A stretch of DNA of 64,000 nt from Manis javanica (lineage: Eukaryota > Chordata > Mammalia > Pholidota > Manidae), in NCBI RefSeq assembly GCF_040802235.1, contig NC_133170.1:635001-699000 (forward strand), in the 5' to 3' direction. The notes under the pieces were generated by a model, which saw nothing but the letters and a program-made list of their open reading frames with translations, did no database searches and was not told where the DNA came from. The translations under genes and the position numbers were made by a program. Numbering within the stretch: the first letter of the stretch is position 1; each line of letters begins with the position of its first letter. Shown here in pieces: positions 61,423-64,000 of the stretch.

Positions 61423-61529
61423 AAATGATTTTATACCCTGGAACATTGAATCAGAAGTCCCTCCTTTCATCTCTTCTGTGTTGCCAAGAGCTGTTTTTTC
61501 AACAAGTACCATATCTTTACAAAATTTTG
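61423..61529 (+). CDS. SCAF11: SCAF11 exon 10: residues 243-279 (part)
   Basis: The acceptor is CTGATTTTCAG|AAATGA and the donor AATTTTG|GTAAAG. The exon is 107 nt. It encodes NDFIPWNIESEVPPFISSVL, then PRAVFSTSTISLQNF, matching human GFIPWNVETEVLPLISSVL and PRTIFPTSTISFEHF. Continues the hydrophobic conserved block of exon 9. It ends in phase 1, splitting Gly279 with exon 11. Confidence 0.95.
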
Positions 61530-62138
61530 GTAAAGTTTGAGAATTGTTCTACTAGATTAAAAAAAATCATTATTAGCTTCTTTGAATCTCATAAAAAGTG
61601 AGTGTTAATGACCTTGAAAAGCTATAAGATACAGGTAGTATGTATTTGCACAGTGACCTGACTTTAAAATTGTTCCAATTAGAAATATCCCTTTTACTTT
61701 AAGAAATTACAACATCAAGTCTTCAAGGAACTGATCAGAAATCTCCCTTCTGTTTAGGGCTTCAGTGTCTAAACCGAAGCTCTTTAGAAGTAGTATCTCC
61801 TCTTAATGATGCACAAATAGTTCGAGTCTTTATTTGTACATGTTTTCTCTTGCTTTTTGCCTAGGAAATACCCATTCATAAATCAAAAAGTAGTTACCAG
61901 AGCAAACTTCTTTTCCTATAAATGGCTCACAAAGATTCTAATCTTGTGGTGACTCATTTCAGTAGCATTAAAGACGTTGAGGAAGACCATGAGTTAGTAA
62001 CTGTGCATTTGTCATGATTTGATTCACAGTATATTTTGTTTCCCTGTTAGAGACATCTACTTTATGCTAAATAAACAGAAGCCACACTATTATTTACTGG
62101 AACTTGTGCTTACTTTTTACTTTAAAAATAAATACTAG

Positions 62139-64000
62139 GTACTTGTTGGAAGGGATGTGCGCTAGCGCACCCGCAGGAAGGGGAAGAGAAGCAGCAAACG
62201 TCAGGGGCGTCACAGAGCAGAGGGTCCAGACGGAAACCAGCAGCAGCCCCAGCGCGGAGGTCCACGCGCAGCACGAGAGCTGAGGCGGGCAGGCGGCCTC
62301 CGGGGTCCCCAGCAGCAGGTGCTTCTGGGTGCGGTGCCCCGGATCCCACTCCTCCGGTGAGCGTTCCCTCTGCAGCTGAGCCGGAGAGGCGAGCAAGACA
62401 GGCTCCCAAACGGAAGTCTGTGAGAAGAGGAAGAAAACCGCCTCCACTGAAAAAGAAACTTCAGAGCTCTGTGCCTCCCCCTGAAAGACCGTCTTCCAGC
62501 GATTCAGCAGGCGAAGAAAAGGCAGAATCTGACCCCTCGCTGGGATTAGATGTGGACAGCGGTCACACTTCTGTGCGGACAGACGGAGAGAGCGAGTCTG
62601 CTCATGGCTTGAGGATTTGCAGTGAGCATGTGGAGGACGTTGGGGGACACGCCGAGAACCACGACACCGAGCGGAGAGTGGGCTCGCCGTCTTCTGAGCC
62701 CTGTACCCAGGATCCTGTTCTGTTGGGTGTAGAGGAGGAGGACGTGGAGAAAGCTGAGAATACAGGTATAGGGGCCAGTATTCTGTGTTCAGAAAGTAAG
62801 ATTTCTGAAAGTATTTCTGAAAAAGGAAATCATCCATTGGAAAATCAGATCCAAATATCTGGACCTTCAGAATCAGATACATGCACAGATCATCCTCCAC
62901 ATGATTTTCTTCCATGTTCAGGGCCTGAAATTGAAGTAGACCAGCTGGTGCCGGGCCCCGGCACGTTAGCTGAGAGCACAGAGCCAGCAGTTAACAGAAG
63001 GAAAGTTAGAGAGAGTTCTGAAGTAGGAAATCCTGCCCATGAGGTTTCGGCAGTGAAAACAGAAGAGCGTGTAGACAGCCCCGAGTCGGGACCTCCTGAG
63101 GGAGCAACCACACGGACAGCGGGCAGAGGCCCTGTTGCAGACTTAGAGGCGCAGCTGCTTGCGCAGGTGGGAACTGAAGATGCAGAAACAGGTTCAGCGT
63201 GTGGTGCTTCAGGGCACGGAGACTTCAACAGTGTTCAAGACTCTGAAAATAATGTATTCGAAAATATTCTTGCCACCAAGTTAGACAAATCTTTAGAAGA
63301 AAAGACTGAATCTCTGGTTGAACACTCCAGCCCTACAGAATTGCCTAACACACACATCGAACAGATTCAGAAGCATTTTAGTGAGGATAATAATGAAATG
63401 ATATCTATGGAATGCGATTCATTTTGTAGTGACCAGAATGAATCTGAAATCGGGCCATCTGTAAATGCTGATGCTAAACAATTGAATGCAAATTCTGTGG
63501 AGCACAGTTCCCAAAATAACATGCTGCCTTCTGATTCTGCAAATGAAAAAGTTGAAAGTGTGTCTCAGCCATCCGAAAGCCCAGTGGAGACGGCAGGGGA
63601 AGCCAAGAAGCCTCGTACTCGAAGGTCTAGATTTCACTCCCCGTCTACAACTTGGTCTCCCAGCAGCAGTGCTGCACGAGAGAAGAGGGCACAGTCTCCG
63701 TCCCCCAAGAGGGAACCTGGAACAGAGACCAGGGGGTCCCGGTCACCCTCCCCCAAGAAAGAAGCCTCAAGAGGACGGAGAAGGCCTCGCTCTCAGTCCC
63801 CCAGCAGAGACGGCGCACGGGAGAGGCGGCGGTCTCAGTCTCGGTCTCCAAAGAGGGATGGCACGCGGGAAGGCAAAAGATCTGCGTCTCTGTCCCCAAA
63901 AAGGGACGCTTCCAGGGAGAGCAGAGGCCCTCAGTCACGAGTGAGAGGTGCCTCCCCGCAAGACAGACCCAGGTCCCGGAGCAGAGAACGAGAAGGCGAC
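62139..64000 (+). CDS. SCAF11: SCAF11 exon 11 (large exon, residues 279-899, cut by window end)
   Basis: The acceptor is AAATACTAG|GTACTT; the frame is then open for 620 full codons to the last base. It begins (G)TCWKGCALAHPQEGEEK, like human GTSCKGYALAHTQEGEEK. Segments: 290-366, a Ser/Thr/Pro/Arg-rich stretch unusually rich in Ala, Pro and Arg; 369-386, KRKSVRRGRK then PPPLKKKL, a likely bipartite nuclear localisation signal; about 390-765, an acidic low-complexity region with many SE/ES sites, containing the conserved IEQIQKHFSEDNNEM; from 770, KKPRTRRSRFHSPS and then repeats of 16-18 residues built on SPKR(D/E)-x-x-RE-x-x-RS. These are typical RS-like splicing-factor repeats, phosphorylatable by SR/CLK-type kinases. 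The minus strand shows long chance frames here. Remaining C-terminal sequence and the stop lie outside. Confidence 0.96.
63674..64000 (+). repeat. SCAF11: RS/SP coding repeats
   Basis: Five or more imperfect units of about 48-54 bp encode SPSPKREPGTETRGSR, SPSPKKEASRGRRRPRSQ, SPSRDGARERRRSQSR, SPKRDGTREGKRSASL and SPKRDASRESRGPQSR. Core is Ser-Pro-Lys/Ser-Arg-Asp/Glu followed by Arg-Glu and Arg-Ser. These make the arginine/serine-rich domain that recruits splicing factors. The unit length suggests growth by slippage or unequal exchange. Confidence 0.85.

Larger units (their letters stand above)
4950..64000 (+). other. SCAF11: SCAF11 gene (5' part; continues past window end)
   Basis: SCAF11 is a nuclear SR-related protein, known from work on the human protein to bind splicing factors (SC35/SRSF2, U2AF65) and the RNA polymerase II C-terminal domain, and to act in pre-mRNA splicing. 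Here a CpG-island promoter, a non-coding first exon and ten coding-exon segments lie in order on the + strand. Every junction has GT/AG ends and compatible phase, and the joined frame of 2697 nt (899 codons) has no stop. The RING finger, the WFPD/PGIG segment, the basic RKSVRRGRK-type segment and the RS repeats identify it. Exon 11 is cut by the window edge, so the C-terminal part, stop codon and 3'UTR are absent. The transcription start is only approximate. Confidence 0.95.

Noticed and set aside
62094-63938. Minus-strand open frames of 273, 112 and 97 codons
   Set aside because: They lie exactly opposite the SCAF11 exon 11 reading frame, which is supported by homology and by 620 stop-free codons.
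63486-63944. A 152-codon + strand frame inside exon 11
   Set aside because: It is out of frame with SCAF11 and arises from the repetitive RS-coding DNA.
1-64000. CRISPR arrays, bacterial-type operons, tRNA, rRNA or snRNA genes
   Set aside because: No regular direct repeats with spacers, no Shine-Dalgarno-coupled frames and no recognisable RNA genes. The window is mammalian, and the tRNA-like pieces are MIR fragments.

Overview
This is a piece of a placental-mammal nuclear genome. It holds the 5' two thirds of one protein-coding gene, SCAF11 (SR-related CTD-associated factor 11, also called SFRS2IP/SIP1), on the + strand, with about 4.2 kb of upstream DNA. The interspersed repeats are typical of mammals: LINE-1 of several ages, LINE-2, MIR, MER5-like and other hAT elements, a Tigger-like element and MLT1 LTRs. 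I see no Alu, rodent B1/B2, ruminant BovB or carnivore CAN-SINE. The youngest L1 3' ends (1.0-2.3 kb and 2.74 kb) resemble an L1 3'UTR that I associate with pangolins, which are poor in SINEs. That species guess comes from memory and is about even odds; a laurasiatherian mammal is safer.

Layout. 1-4250: upstream DNA with nested L1 insertions and no gene seen. 4250-5900: a strong CpG island with GC boxes and an NRF1-type palindrome, containing non-coding exon 1, whose donor is at 5210. 5210-33051: a very long first intron, or two introns if the candidate 5'UTR exon at 21418-21530 is real, filled mostly with old L1 in antisense orientation. 33052-62138: coding exons 2-10, small and spread over 29 kb, separated by introns of 137 bp to about 9.1 kb. 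62139-64000: the start of the large exon 11, which stays open to the window edge.

The exons were joined by GT/AG sites, matching phases and similarity to human SCAF11 as I remember it. The joined frame runs 899 codons without a stop (human protein about 1463 residues, from memory). In order it encodes an N-terminal RING finger (residues 41-81, with Asp as the last zinc ligand), a moderately conserved region from exons 4-10, a basic nuclear-localisation-like segment (369-386), a long acidic Ser/Glu-rich region, and the start of an Arg/Ser-Pro repeat region (from about 770). The rest of exon 11 and the C-terminal exons lie beyond the window.

Most ORFs on both strands elsewhere are chance frames: those in the CpG island come from high GC content, several are L1 ORF2 remnants, and the minus-strand ones at 62.1-63.9 kb mirror exon 11. 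I found no tRNA, rRNA, snRNA, CRISPR or any undescribed gene system. The points worth a second look are structural or evolutionary: nested L1s, a local intronic duplication, a CpG-rich intronic patch, GC-biased divergence in exon 11, the variant RING ligand and a possible unannotated 5'UTR exon.
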